Below, piece by piece: positions 1 to 10,597 of a stretch of DNA of 64,000 nt; positions within the stretch are counted from its first letter, which is position 1, and each line of letters opens with the position of its first letter. A model generated the notes under the pieces. It saw nothing but the letters and a program-made list of their open reading frames with translations. It was not told the DNA's origin and did not search any database. Source of the stretch: Collinsella aerofaciens. Lineage in GTDB: Bacteria; Actinomycetota; Coriobacteriia; Coriobacteriales; Coriobacteriaceae. The DNA lies in contig NZ_JADPCH010000001.1 in NCBI RefSeq assembly GCF_015670745.1, positions 124,001 through 188,000 of the forward strand. Direction: 5' to 3'. Made by a program: the position numbers and the translations under genes.

Positions 1-74
1 CGACTGCCCTGGACGCCTGCCTGCGTCTTGGGGGCATCATCGCCCGCACCGGAGGTACGGAAGTGGTTACCCAC
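1..74 (-). CDS. Partial hypothetical protein, N-terminal fragment
   Basis: Only the first 24 or so codons are present; the gene continues past the left edge. The start is a GTG at 74-72. It is preceded by a perfect AAGGAG at 85-80 with a 5-base spacer, and an in-frame TAA lies just upstream. The visible peptide is small, polar and Gly/Asp/Gln-rich, which suggests a disordered cytoplasmic N-terminus. No family can be named. The call rests on the ribosome binding site and the GC-rich third codon positions, so it is tentative. Confidence 0.45.
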   Translation of the reverse strand, partial: MGNHFRTSGAGDDAPKTQAGVQGS

Positions 75-186
75 TGGTGCTCCTTATCGTCGTGCGTTTA
101 AACTACATGAGCGCTTTGTATTTTAGCAGCATTAGCTTTGCTGCACATAAGAAGCATGGCGTGCTTAGGGATCCCGTCGGCCGGGC
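75..186. other. Intergenic region between the partial gene and the nested hairpin
   Basis: Together with the two repeats listed next, 75-497 forms a gap of about 420 bases. Open frames here have no ribosome binding site and no resemblance to known proteins. The AT-richer stretch near 95-150 would hold the promoter of the leftward partial gene, but no clear -35/-10 pair was recognised. Confidence 0.4.
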
Positions 187-293
187 ACAGGGTTACTCTC
201 GAAATCGTCCTCGGACATGTCGGAGCCCCCGCTGCGCGCTTCGCGCGGCAGGGGCTCCTCCGTCCTGCGGAAAGATATGGAGAGTAACCCTGT
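187..293. repeat. Nested inverted repeat with GC-rich inner hairpin
   Basis: The outer arms are 14 bases each and perfectly complementary: ACAGGGTTACTCTC at 187-200 with its reverse complement at 280-293. Inside, 222-258 folds into a 17-pair stem with one mismatch and a 3-base loop. No T-run follows either side, so it does not look like an intrinsic terminator. It may be a structured RNA or a mobile palindrome; its function is unknown. Confidence 0.6.
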
Positions 294-430
294 ACGCGGC
301 CTGCGGCTACTAAGGGGCCGCCGCGTTTATCTTGGGGTGCTGCATATACAAAGTTGGAAGGGTCTGAATTGCACTTTGCCGATATATGCCCTTTTCCCTG
401 ATGGGACCGTGCTTGAGGGGCGTCTTCATA

Positions 431-496
431 AGTTGCGGTGAAATAGGGACTGTTGAGCCTTTAAGCTTGCAAAACAGTCCTTATTTCACCGCAACT
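431..496. repeat. REP-like palindrome, copy A of the AGTTGCGGTGAAATA family
   Basis: The arms begin AGTTGCGGTGAAATA and end with its reverse complement; GGGACTGTT and AACAGTCC lie toward the centre. Two further copies are at 33070-33136 and 35851-35925. This copy lies downstream of the leftward transketolase genes, right after a terminator hairpin. Confidence 0.8.
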
Positions 497-497
497 G

Positions 498-529
498 AAA
501 CAGGGGCGCTCTCCAAGGGAGCGCCCCTG
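498..529 (-). terminator. Intrinsic terminator of the transketolase pair
   Basis: Perfect 11-base arms (501-511 and 519-529, CAGGGGCGCTC and its complement) with a 7-base loop, followed on the minus strand by a short TTTC. It sits 70 bases past the tktB stop codon. The T-run is short, so termination strength is uncertain. Confidence 0.6.
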
Positions 530-599
530 CCGGGTTTCCGTAGTACTGGCGAAGCAGTTTTATAGTTCTGGCGAAGCAGTCCTTGAGATCCGCCTTGCC

Positions 600-1541
600 T
601 TATGCCAAGAACTCCTTGGTGGTCGCCACGATGTTGGCGGCGTCCAGGCCGTACCTGTGCAGGAGCTCGGCACCCGGGCCGGACTCGCCGAACGTGTCGT
701 TGACGCCGATCTTCTTGAGCGGCGTCGGGCACTGCTCGCACAGGACATCGGCAACGGCGCTGCCCAGGCCACCGATCACGGAGTGCTCCTCGACGGTCAC
801 GACGTGGCCGGTCTTGGTGGCGCTCTTGACGATCAGGTCGGAGTCGATGGGCTTAATGGTGTGCATGTTGATGACCTCGGCGTCGATACCCTCGGCAGCA
901 AGCTGCTCGGCAGCCTCGAGGGCCTCGCCGACCATCAGACCGCAGGCAATGATGGTAACGTCGGCGCCCTCGCGCATGATGATGCCCTTGCCCAGTTCAA
1001 ACTTGTAGGTCTCGGGGTCATTAATGACCGGCGAGGCTAGACGGGCGAAGCGCATGTACACAGGGCCGTCGCACTCGTAGGCGGCGCGCGTCACGGCGCG
1101 GGCCTCGACATCGTCAGCGGGAACAATCACGGTCATGCCGGGGATGACGCGCATCAGGGCGATATCCTCGCAGCACTGGTGCGTGGCGCCGTCCTCGCCC
1201 ACCGAGATACCGGCGTGCGTGGCACCGATCTTAACGTTAAGGTGCGGATAGCCGATGGAGTTGCGGACCTGCTCAAAGGCGCGGCCAGCAGCGAACATGG
1301 CAAAGCTGCTCGCGAAGGCAACGCGGCCGGTGGTCGCGATACCGGCGGCAACACCCATCAGGTTGCTCTCGGCAATGCCCACATCGAAAAAGCGGTCGGG
1401 GCGGACTGCCTTGAACTTGCCGGTCTGCGTGGCGGCGGCCAGGTCGGCGTCGAGGACCACAAAGTCATCGTGCTCGTTGGCGAGCTCGACGAGGGCCTCG
1501 CCGTAGCTTACGCGCGTGGCGATTTTCTTGACATCTGCCAT
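600..1541 (-). CDS. Transketolase, C-terminal subunit
   Basis: Pyrimidine-binding and C-terminal domains of a split transketolase, 313 residues. With the partner encoded just upstream it makes the thiamine-diphosphate enzyme of the non-oxidative pentose phosphate pathway, moving two-carbon ketol units between sugar phosphates in the cytoplasm. The IAESN motif near residues 56-60 supplies the conserved Glu58 that contacts the cofactor pyrimidine, and GATHQ near 117-122 is also typical. The start is ATG at 1541, a single base after the stop of the N-terminal subunit, so the two are almost certainly translated together. Split transketolases are common in anaerobes. The exact substrate specificity cannot be read from the sequence. 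Confidence 0.92.
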   Translation of the reverse strand: MADVKKIATRVSYGEALVELANEHDDFVVLDADLAAATQTGKFKAVRPDRFFDVGIAESNLMGVAAGIATTGRVAFASSFAMFAAGRAFEQVRNSIGYPHLNVKIGATHAGISVGEDGATHQCCEDIALMRVIPGMTVIVPADDVEARAVTRAAYECDGPVYMRFARLASPVINDPETYKFELGKGIIMREGADVTIIACGLMVGEALEAAEQLAAEGIDAEVINMHTIKPIDSDLIVKSATKTGHVVTVEEHSVIGGLGSAVADVLCEQCPTPLKKIGVNDTFGESGPGAELLHRYGLDAANIVATTKEFLA

Positions 1542-1542
1542 C

Positions 1543-2373
1543 CTAGAGCTCCTCTCCGGCGGCCGTGAGCTCTGCCATGGCCTGCTCAAACTGTTCATCG
1601 TTGGGGGCCTTACCGTGCCAACCCACCTGGTTCTCCATAAAGGAGACGCCCTTGCCCTTTGTGGTCTCGGCGATAATGGCGGTCGGCTGACCCTTGGTGG
1701 CGCGAGCCTCGGCAAAAGCGGCGCGAATCTGATCGAAGTCGTTGCCGTCGGCGAGCTCCACCACATGGAACTTAAAGGCGCGGAACTTGTCGGCGAGCGG
1801 CATGGGGTCGTTGACCTCCTCGACGGGGCCATCGATCTGCAGACCGTTGTGGTCGACGATCACGCAGAGGTTGTCGAGCTGCTGGTTGCCGGCAAACATG
1901 GCGGCCTCCCAGACCTGGCCTTCCTCGCTCTCACCATCGCCCAGCAGGGCGTACGTGCGGTAAGTATCGCCCCAGTGCTTAGCGGCAACGGCCATGCCCA
2001 CGGCGGCGGAAATGCCCTGGCCGAGCGAGCCAGTGGACATGTCGACGCCCGGGGTGTCGTTCATGTTAGGGTGACCCTGCAGGTGGCTGCCGATATGGCG
2101 CAGCGTCTCGAGGTCCTCCTTGGGGAAGAACCCGCGCTCGGCGAGCACGGCGTACAGGCCCGGAGCGCAATGACCCTTGGAAAGCACAAAGCGGTCGCGA
2201 TCGGCCTTGCGGGGATCGGCCGGGTCGACGTTCATTTCCTCAAAGTACAGATAGGTCATGATGTCGGCAGCGCCGAGCGAACCGCCCGGATGGCCGGACT
2301 TGGCAGCGTGCACGCCGGTGACGATGCCCTTCCTTACCTCGTTGGCAACCTTTTTGAGCTCTTCGTCGCTCAT
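1543..2373 (-). CDS. Transketolase, N-terminal subunit
   Basis: The 276-residue thiamine-diphosphate-binding half of a two-gene transketolase. The cofactor motif is complete: GDG at 145-147 and Asn176 about 30 residues later. His28 in SGHPGG and His68 in SKGHCA match the catalytic and phosphate-contacting histidines of the family. It ends one base before the C-terminal subunit gene, giving a tight two-gene unit read leftward. The ATG at 2373 is preceded by GGAAGG at a suitable distance. The 246-base gap upstream, to yitT, should carry the promoter. AT-rich stretches and a CATAAT hexamer near 2457-2462 are present, but no convincing -35 was found. Confidence 0.93.
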   Translation of the reverse strand: MSDEELKKVANEVRKGIVTGVHAAKSGHPGGSLGAADIMTYLYFEEMNVDPADPRKADRDRFVLSKGHCAPGLYAVLAERGFFPKEDLETLRHIGSHLQGHPNMNDTPGVDMSTGSLGQGISAAVGMAVAAKHWGDTYRTYALLGDGESEEGQVWEAAMFAGNQQLDNLCVIVDHNGLQIDGPVEEVNDPMPLADKFRAFKFHVVELADGNDFDQIRAAFAEARATKGQPTAIIAETTKGKGVSFMENQVGWHGKAPNDEQFEQAMAELTAAGEEL

Positions 2374-2619
2374 TGTGCCTTCCTTTCATCCTCATTAGGC
2401 AAAATGCGCACGGCGCCGAAGGTAATCCCAACACAGCCGCAATGCACGTACGTCATTCATTATGCTGGAAACTGATGGCTTTACCAGAGTTTTTATCATT
2501 ATTTGAACAATTTAGCAGGCAGAACCGCTGATGAAACGGTTTATCAATGTGAACGTCTTTTGGATGCGGTGTCTACCTCTCGCCCCGGCACAAAAATGAT
2601 CCGCAAACCGAAATTCAGC

Positions 2620-3510
2620 CTACGCGTTAATATCCTTGAATCCCTCACCGAAGGCTTCCGTAACGTCGGCGACCGTCACAATTGCGCGAGGATCGCGCTC
2701 GCGCACGATCGTTTTGAGGGTGTTGAGCTCTCGACGGCTAACGATCACCATGATCACCGGCTTCTCGACGCCCGAATACATACCAGTCGCCTTTAATTTG
2801 GTGCAGCCGCGTCCCAGACCATACATGATGTCGGCCGCGATATCGGGAAAATTCTCCGAGATGATGAGTACCATACGGCGCTTATTGCCGCCATCGACCA
2901 CAGCATCGATCACATAACCGCTAATGACCATCGAAAGGCCTGCATACAGCGCGTTTTCGACCGAGAATACCGGGGCCGAGAGCGCGCACACGGCAACGTC
3001 GATCGCCATGACGGTCGAGCCCACCGGCAGCGAGGTGTTACGCGAGATGATTTGGCCAATCGTGTCCGAGCCGCCGGTGTTGGCGCCGGCGCGCAACACC
3101 ATGCCGTAACCGATGCCCGTGATAATGCCGCCCCACATAGCGGGAAGCATCAGGTCTGCATGTGCCAGAGGCGCTACAAACGGGGCAAACAGATCGGTAA
3201 AGAAGCCCAGCAGCACAAAGCCCGTCGCCGTCTGCACTACATAGAACATGCCGCCCTCGCGCATAACGATCAGCAGCAGCAAGGCATTCATCACGATGGT
3301 CTGGATACCGACAGGAAGCGACACGCCTCGCGCTGCGCCGACTGCCTGGATAATCGTCGCAAGGCCCGTAACGCCACCGGCTGCAAGACCGTTGGGAATC
3401 AAAAACAGGTCGGTCGCGATGGCGGCCAAGGCACACCCCAACATGATCTGGGGTAGATCGTGAAAGAAGTTCATCGAAAGAATGCGCTTGATGTCCAGAC
3501 GATATGCCAT
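2620..3510 (-). CDS. YitT family membrane protein
   Basis: A 296-residue integral membrane protein of the YitT/DUF161 family, with a C-terminal DUF2179-like cytoplasmic domain from about residue 220. The first 200 residues show about five hydrophobic segments rich in Gly, Ala, Leu and Val, with the family-typical G-x-N-T-GGSD stretch between segments. The start chosen is the ATG at 3510, because AGGAGGC lies at 3520-3514; an upstream in-frame start would overlap a terminator hairpin. The biochemical role of this family is not established, though transporter-like function is often assumed. It stands alone between the transketolase unit and prfB. Confidence 0.82.
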   Translation of the reverse strand: MAYRLDIKRILSMNFFHDLPQIMLGCALAAIATDLFLIPNGLAAGGVTGLATIIQAVGAARGVSLPVGIQTIVMNALLLLIVMREGGMFYVVQTATGFVLLGFFTDLFAPFVAPLAHADLMLPAMWGGIITGIGYGMVLRAGANTGGSDTIGQIISRNTSLPVGSTVMAIDVAVCALSAPVFSVENALYAGLSMVISGYVIDAVVDGGNKRRMVLIISENFPDIAADIMYGLGRGCTKLKATGMYSGVEKPVIMVIVSRRELNTLKTIVRERDPRAIVTVADVTEAFGEGFKDINA

Positions 3511-3522
3511 GCTGCCTCCTTC

Positions 3523-3550
3523 AAAAAAGCGCACCCCATCGGATGCGCTT
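3523..3550 (-). terminator. Hairpin plus T-run just upstream of yitT
   Basis: Seven-base stem (AAGCGCA at 3527-3533 with 3544-3550) followed on the minus strand by six T. It ends only three bases before the yitT ribosome binding site. It can terminate transcripts coming from prfB and would also act as an attenuator in any read-through message for yitT. Confidence 0.65.
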
Positions 3551-3623
3551 TGAACTTCTTCATGTATTCGATTCTACCGATCCGCCGGACAAAAACCACC
3601 CCTGTGCAGGGTATGTTCTGGAT

Positions 3624-3650
3624 ACAAAACCGCCCTGCTCGGAGGGCTTT
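3624..3650 (-). terminator. Candidate terminator after prfB
   Basis: GCCCT/AGGGC stem at 3632-3647 followed on the minus strand by GGTTTTG. It lies 28 bases beyond the prfB stop. The stem is short; the stronger structure is the one at 3523-3550. Confidence 0.5.
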
Positions 3651-3677
3651 AATCCATTTCCACATAAACCGAGCGGT

Positions 3678-4825
3678 TTAGGCAGACGGGGCCTCCGCGT
3701 CAGCGTTGCCGGTAGCCCAACGGTGATAGCCAATCACAAACGGATCCAGGTCGCCGTCGTCAAGAACCGCCTCGACGTTGCTGGTCTCCACGCCTGTGCG
3801 CAGGTCCTTAACCATCTGGTACGGGTAGAGCACGTAGCTGCGGATCTGGTTGCCAAAACCAATTGTGGTCTTGGGTCCGCGAATCTCATCCAGGGCCTCG
3901 GCGCGCTTTTCGAGCTCAATCTCGTACAGGCGCGCCTTGAGGATCTGCATGCACGCGGCCTTGTTTTGAATCTGGCTGCGCTCGTTTTGACACGTGACCA
4001 CGATACCGCTGGGGAAATGCGTCACGCGCACGGCGGAGTCGGTGGTGTTGACGCCCTGGCCGCCCGGGCCGCTTGCATGGTACACGTCGACGCGAATGTC
4101 ATCGGGACTAATCTCGATATCGATATCGTCGGGCAGTACCGGAATGACTTCGACGCCGGCAAACGTAGTCTGGCGGCGCTTCTTGTCGTCGGTGGGGCTA
4201 ATGCGCACCAGGCGGTGAACACCGGCCTCGGCACGAAGCATGCCAAAGGCATCCTTGCCTTCGACGGTAAAGGTCGCGCGATCGATGCCGATAACCTCGG
4301 CCGCGGGGCAATCGTTGATGGTGACCTTCCAACCGCGGCGCTGGCAGTACTTCATGTACATCTTAAAGAGCATGAAGGTCCAGTCCTGGGCCTCCAAACC
4401 GCCCTGCCCGGGCTTGATGGTCACAATTGCGTCGCCGTGATCGAACTCGCCGGTAAACCAGCTCGCAAGCTCAAGCTCGTCGATGGCGCGGGAAAGCCGC
4501 TCCGCCGTGGCGGCAGCCTCCTCACGCAGCGCGGCAGCATCGGGGTCATCGCCCATTTCCTCGGCAAGCTCCAGCGCGGCGCGAGCATCGGAAAGCTCAC
4601 CGCGCGCCGTATCCACGGCGGCGATGTCCTCCTTGGCGCGTGCAATCTCCTCCATCGTGGCGCGAGCGGCATCGGCATCGTCCCAAAAGCCCGGGGCGAC
4701 GCTTTTGGCCTCGAGCTCCGCCACGCGGGCGCGCTTCTCGTCCAAATGGAGATACGACTCGACCTCGCCGAGTCGGTCCGCAAACGCGTCCAACTCGGCG
4801 GGAGTTACCTCTAGAGTCTCGGCCA

Positions 4826-4826
<1 letters not shown>
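3678..4826 (-). CDS. prfB: Peptide chain release factor 2
   Basis: 382 residues; class-I release factor that reads UGA and UAA and triggers peptide hydrolysis in the ribosome. The GGQ motif is at 255-257 within ASGPGGQGVN. The tripeptide that reads the stop codon, normally Ser-Pro-Phe in RF2, is Ser210-Pro211-Thr212 here (codons AGC CCC ACC). Length and the rest of the protein match RF2, and the motif offset to GGQ is the usual 45 residues. No internal UGA or frameshift site is needed: the frame is open from the ATG, unlike the autoregulated Escherichia coli gene. The start codon overlaps the secA stop by one base, so the gene is translationally coupled to secA, an arrangement common in Gram-positive bacteria. 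Confidence 0.95.
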
Positions 4827-7633
<2,807 letters not shown>

Positions 7634-7829
7634 GTGGTTTTCCTTTTTGGCCATCGCCCGCGGCATGAAACCTTGGACGAGTTAAACACAGATATTTGTA
7701 CTTTAGCCAAACAAGGCGTCGCCTATGCGGTCGACACGCTCGACCACGTAATAACTACGACCAACCTGCTAAAAAGAGACTGGTTTATTTTGGCAGCTTT
7801 TATCTTGGAAAACGCCGTCTCTCTGCCAT
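7634..7829. other. Intergenic region upstream of secA
   Basis: The 341-base space between secA and rpmE holds three things: this AT-richer stretch that must contain the secA promoter, a REP-like palindrome and the rpmE terminator. No open frame here has a ribosome binding site. No specific promoter pair could be assigned. Confidence 0.4.
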
Positions 7830-7896
7830 TTGGTGCAAACCAACCTGTTCCCTTCGCACCAACCTGGTGCAATGGGGACAGGTTGGTTTGCACCAA
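7830..7896. repeat. REP-like palindrome with GGGGACAGG arm
   Basis: Two 23-base arms (7830-7852 and 7874-7896) are complementary with one mismatch. They carry TTGGTGCAAACCAACCTGT and GGGGAC at the inner ends. The loop itself contains a smaller CACCA/TGGTG palindrome. It lies past the 3' end of rpmE, beyond its terminator. It resembles the other GGGAC-type palindromes in the window. Confidence 0.75.
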
Positions 7897-7937
7897 TAAA
7901 AAGATAAGGGCCGCGCACCCAAATGGATGCGCGGCCC
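7897..7937 (-). terminator. Intrinsic terminator of rpmE
   Basis: GC-rich stem GGGCCGCGCA with its complement between 7908 and 7937, followed on the minus strand by TTATCTTTTT. A textbook structure located 38 bases after the rpmE stop. Confidence 0.85.
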
Positions 7938-7974
7938 TTTTGCCATGAATGCGAGTGTTTCCGCGGCGAGCTAT

Positions 7975-8400
7975 TTACTCAGCAGCCTCGGTGGTCTCGG
8001 CCTCGGCAGCGGCCTCCTCGACGGGAGCCTCTGCGGGAGCCTCGGCGGCCTGCTTGGCAGCCTCCTCGGCAAACTTAGCAGCACGCTTGGCCTTCTCGGC
8101 AGCCTTGGCCTCAGCGGCGGCCTTGCGAGCGGCCTCGGCCTCAGCAGCCTTGGCAGCCTTGGCAGCCTTGGCCTCCTCGGCCTTCTTGAGCTGGGCGGCA
8201 GCGGCGCCACCGAACTTGTCGGCGAAGCGCTGGACGCGTCCACCGGTGTCGACGAACTTCTGCTGGCCGGTGTAGAACGGGTGGCACTCGTTGCAAAGCT
8301 CAACCTTCATCTCGGACACGGTAGCGTGCGTCTTGAAGGTGTTGCCGCAGGAGCACGTCACCGTGCACTCGACATACTGGGGATGGATACCCTGCTTCAT
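7975..8400 (-). CDS. rpmE: Large ribosomal subunit protein bL31 with long C-terminal tail
   Basis: bL31 of the zinc-binding (C+) type. Cys16, Cys18, Cys36 and Cys39 form the ribbon, and the first 70 residues cover the normal bL31 fold. A further 70 or so residues are almost pure Ala/Lys/Glu repeats that end acidic, making the protein 141 residues, about twice the usual length. The tail would form a charged helix or remain disordered; its purpose is unknown. The ATG at 8400 has AAGGAG at 8412-8407. That ribosome binding site is part of a leader hairpin, described separately, that looks like an autoregulatory element. The gene stands alone with its own promoter and terminator. Confidence 0.95.
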   Translation of the reverse strand: MKQGIHPQYVECTVTCSCGNTFKTHATVSEMKVELCNECHPFYTGQQKFVDTGGRVQRFADKFGGAAAAQLKKAEEAKAAKAAKAAEAEAARKAAAEAKAAEKAKRAAKFAEEAAKQAAEAPAEAPVEEAAAEAETTEAAE

Positions 8401-8403
8401 GGT

Positions 8404-8475
8404 AGGACTCCTTATTGGTCAGGCGCTGGTTACCGATCAGCGCATAAGGCGTCTTGGTTTCCGACCAAGACAACA
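8404..8475 (-). promoter_or_regulatory. Candidate bL31 leader RNA controlling rpmE
   Basis: Reading the minus strand, a hairpin GTCTTGGT-loop-ACCAAGAC (8471-8451) is followed by CCTTAT (8449-8444). CCTTAT can pair with ATAAGG (8415-8410), the bases that include the rpmE ribosome binding site. Enclosed between them is a GCGCTG/CAGCGC stem (8443-8423). Such stacked stems fit a ribosomal-protein leader in which bL31 represses its own translation. L31 leader RNAs have been described in several bacterial groups; membership in a named family was not tested here. Confidence 0.6.
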
Positions 8476-8484
8476 AACTCGGCT

Positions 8485-8513
8485 ATGGTACCACGGCGCC
8501 GCGTGTCCCACAA
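8485..8513 (-). promoter_or_regulatory. Predicted rpmE promoter
   Basis: On the minus strand TTGTGG (8513-8508) and TACCAT (8490-8485) are separated by exactly 17 bases. They lie directly upstream of the leader hairpins, so transcription would start near 8478. Both hexamers match the sigma-A consensus at four of six positions. Confidence 0.5.
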
Positions 8514-8515
8514 AA

Positions 8516-8726
8516 GGTTCACGGTCTTTGCGTTGTGCATCGCGCCCAAGGCACGGCAGACGACACGACGAATCGCGGCAAACGGGCGCCTTTGCCCCTT
8601 CTCCCATGTTGCAGACGTGTAACGCCGCAGCAAAGGTGCCCTTTTTTGCGCCAGACAGGTACAATGATGAACACTGTACCGTAGCGGAGCGTCCCCGCGC
8701 GCCGCCAACACGCGAAAGGGTTTCCC
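8516..8726. other. Divergent intergenic region before the ACT-domain gene
   Basis: This is part of the 326-base gap between the divergent rpmE and ACT genes. A TACAAT -10 hexamer at 8660-8665 could serve the rightward gene, but no good -35 stands 16-18 bases before it. AAAGGG before the ACT start provides the ribosome binding site. Nothing else was recognised. Confidence 0.4.
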
Positions 8727-9014
8727 ATGGCCGAGATCTCGTCCTCCCGCATCGTCATCACCGTCCTTGGCAAGAACCGCCCCGGTATCGTCGCCGGCGT
8801 CACCCGTGTTCTGGGCGAGGCCAACGTCGACATCCGCGACATCACGCAGTCCATTATCGAGGACATCTTCACCATGACCATGCTGGCCGACACCGCCGAG
8901 TCCAAGCTCGACTTCGCCGAGCTGCAGAAGGCCCTGGCCGAGGCCGGCGAGCTTTCGGGCGTCAACGTGTCCATTCAGCGCGAGGACGTCTTTAACTTTA
9001 TGTACCGCCTGTAG
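8727..9014 (+). CDS. ACT domain-containing protein (UPF0237 type)
   Basis: A 95-residue stand-alone ACT-domain protein. The sequence starts with the typical VITVLGKNRPGIVAGVTRVL segment and continues through the second helix and strand of one ACT fold. This matches the length of the UPF0237 family. ACT domains usually bind small ligands such as amino acids and pass the signal to partner enzymes; the ligand and partner here are unknown. The ATG at 8727 has GCGAAAGGG upstream. Citrate synthase begins 77 bases later in the same direction with its own GGAGAGGAG, so the two may share a transcript. Confidence 0.85.
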   Translation: MAEISSSRIVITVLGKNRPGIVAGVTRVLGEANVDIRDITQSIIEDIFTMTMLADTAESKLDFAELQKALAEAGELSGVNVSIQREDVFNFMYRL

Positions 9015-9091
9015 CGAACAAGCCGCTCGGGGCAGCTTGACGTCATATCGTCCAAGCGCGCGGCCCCAAAGCGGACCGGAGAGGAGCGCGC

Positions 9092-10510
9092 ATGGCCTAC
9101 GACGCCAAGAAAATCTACTACCGCTTCGACGATCACCTGAGCCGCCTGGTTCTGGATTACGAGGCGAGCCGTCAGATTTCGCCCGAAAGCGAAAACCTCT
9201 ACCACGGCCTGCCGACCGCCCCGTACGACGAGGACCTGTTCGTAGAGCACAACGTCAAGCGCGGCCTGCGCAATGCCGACGGCTCGGGCGTGGTCGCGGG
9301 TCTCACCCGTATCTCGGATGTGCATGGCTACAACAAGGTCGACGGAAAGGTCGTGCCCGATCAGGGCAAACTCACGCTTCGTGGCTACAGCATCGAGGAC
9401 CTGGTCAACAACGCCCAGGCCGAGGATCGCTATGGCTACGAAGAGGTCGCCTACCTGCTCATCACGGGCTCACTGCCCACCAAAGAGGAGCTCGACGGTT
9501 TTTGCGGACGCCTGGGTGCTTTTAGGCATCTGAGCGACGAATACGTCCGCGAGTTCCCCATGACCACGGTGTCGTCGAGCATCATGAATGTGCTTCAGCG
9601 CGCCGTGCTGCTGCTCTACGCCTTCGACGCCGAGCCCGACGCCATTACACCCGAGCACGAAATCGACGTCGCCATCTCCATGCTCGCCCGTCTCCCCCGC
9701 ATCGCCGCCTTCGCGCATATGGCCTCGGTCGCCAAGCGCCGCGGCTCCGAGGTTCATGTCCCGCACCCCACACCCGGCCTCTCCACCGCCGAGACCATCC
9801 TGCAGGTGTTGCGCGGCGGCATGGCATTCACCCGCGACGAAGCCATGCTGCTCGACGTGATGCTCATGCTGCATGCAGAGCACGGCGGCGGCAACAACTC
9901 CACGTTTGCCTGCCGCGTGCTGTCCTCCTCGGCCACCGACCCGTATTCCGCCTACGCCGCGGCCATCGGCTCGCTCAAGGGCCCGCGCCACGGCGGCGCC
10001 AACGCCAAGGTCGTGTCCATGCACGAGGACATCCGTGCGCATGTCTCCAACTGGGAGGACGAGGACGAGGTCGCAGCCTACCTGAGCAAGATTCTCGATA
10101 AGCAGGCCTTCGACGGCACGGGCCTCATCTACGGCATGGGCCACGCCGTCTACACGCTGAGCGACCCGCGCGCCGAGGTCTGCCGCCGTTACGCGCGCTC
10201 GCTTGCCGCCAAGAAGGACTTGGGCGAGGAGTTCGCGCTCATCGAGCGCATCGAGCGCCTGGCCCCGCAGGTGATGCGCGACCACGGCATGACCAAGCCC
10301 ATCTGCGCCAACATCGACCTGTACACGGGCTTTATTTACAAAATGCTCGGCGTGCCCGAGACGCTCTTTACACCGCTGTTCGCCGTCGCCCGCACGGCCG
10401 GCTGGTCGGCGCACCGCATGGAAGAGCTCTTCTGCGCGCACCGCATCATCCGTCCCGCGTATCGCCCGGTTATCGAGCCGCTGGAATACAAGCCGCTCGC
10501 CGATCGCTAG
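9092..10510 (+). CDS. Citrate synthase family protein
   Basis: 472 residues; condenses acetyl-CoA with oxaloacetate to citrate, the entry to the oxidative branch of central metabolism. Family signatures include the GPRHGGANAK stretch, the catalytic-histidine region YGMGHAVYTLSDPRA and the CoA-site region further on. The protein is about 40 residues longer than the bacterial type II enzyme, as in some actinobacterial and clostridial homologues. A 2-methylcitrate synthase function cannot be excluded on sequence alone. A GGAGAGGAG ribosome binding site fixes the ATG. No other tricarboxylic-acid-cycle genes are adjacent, and a strong terminator follows. Confidence 0.88.
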   Translation: MAYDAKKIYYRFDDHLSRLVLDYEASRQISPESENLYHGLPTAPYDEDLFVEHNVKRGLRNADGSGVVAGLTRISDVHGYNKVDGKVVPDQGKLTLRGYSIEDLVNNAQAEDRYGYEEVAYLLITGSLPTKEELDGFCGRLGAFRHLSDEYVREFPMTTVSSSIMNVLQRAVLLLYAFDAEPDAITPEHEIDVAISMLARLPRIAAFAHMASVAKRRGSEVHVPHPTPGLSTAETILQVLRGGMAFTRDEAMLLDVMLMLHAEHGGGNNSTFACRVLSSSATDPYSAYAAAIGSLKGPRHGGANAKVVSMHEDIRAHVSNWEDEDEVAAYLSKILDKQAFDGTGLIYGMGHAVYTLSDPRAEVCRRYARSLAAKKDLGEEFALIERIERLAPQVMRDHGMTKPICANIDLYTGFIYKMLGVPETLFTPLFAVARTAGWSAHRMEELFCAHRIIRPAYRPVIEPLEYKPLADR

Positions 10511-10533
10511 GACGCGGACCGTTATAGAACCCG

Positions 10534-10573
10534 AGCGTGGCCAGGGCATCACCGCCCTCGGCCACGCTTTTTA
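10534..10573 (+). terminator. Intrinsic terminator after citrate synthase
   Basis: Long stem AGCGTGGCC-AGGGC with its complement (one bulge), ending at 10568, followed by TTTTTAT. Strong by eye. Confidence 0.85.
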
Positions 10574-10597
10574 TGCCAGTAGAAAGGATCGCAGCGA

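Noticed and set aside
3-101. Rightward partial frame ending at TAA 99-101
   Set aside because: It overlaps the leftward GTG start, which has a perfect AAGGAG. The rightward reading has no independent support.
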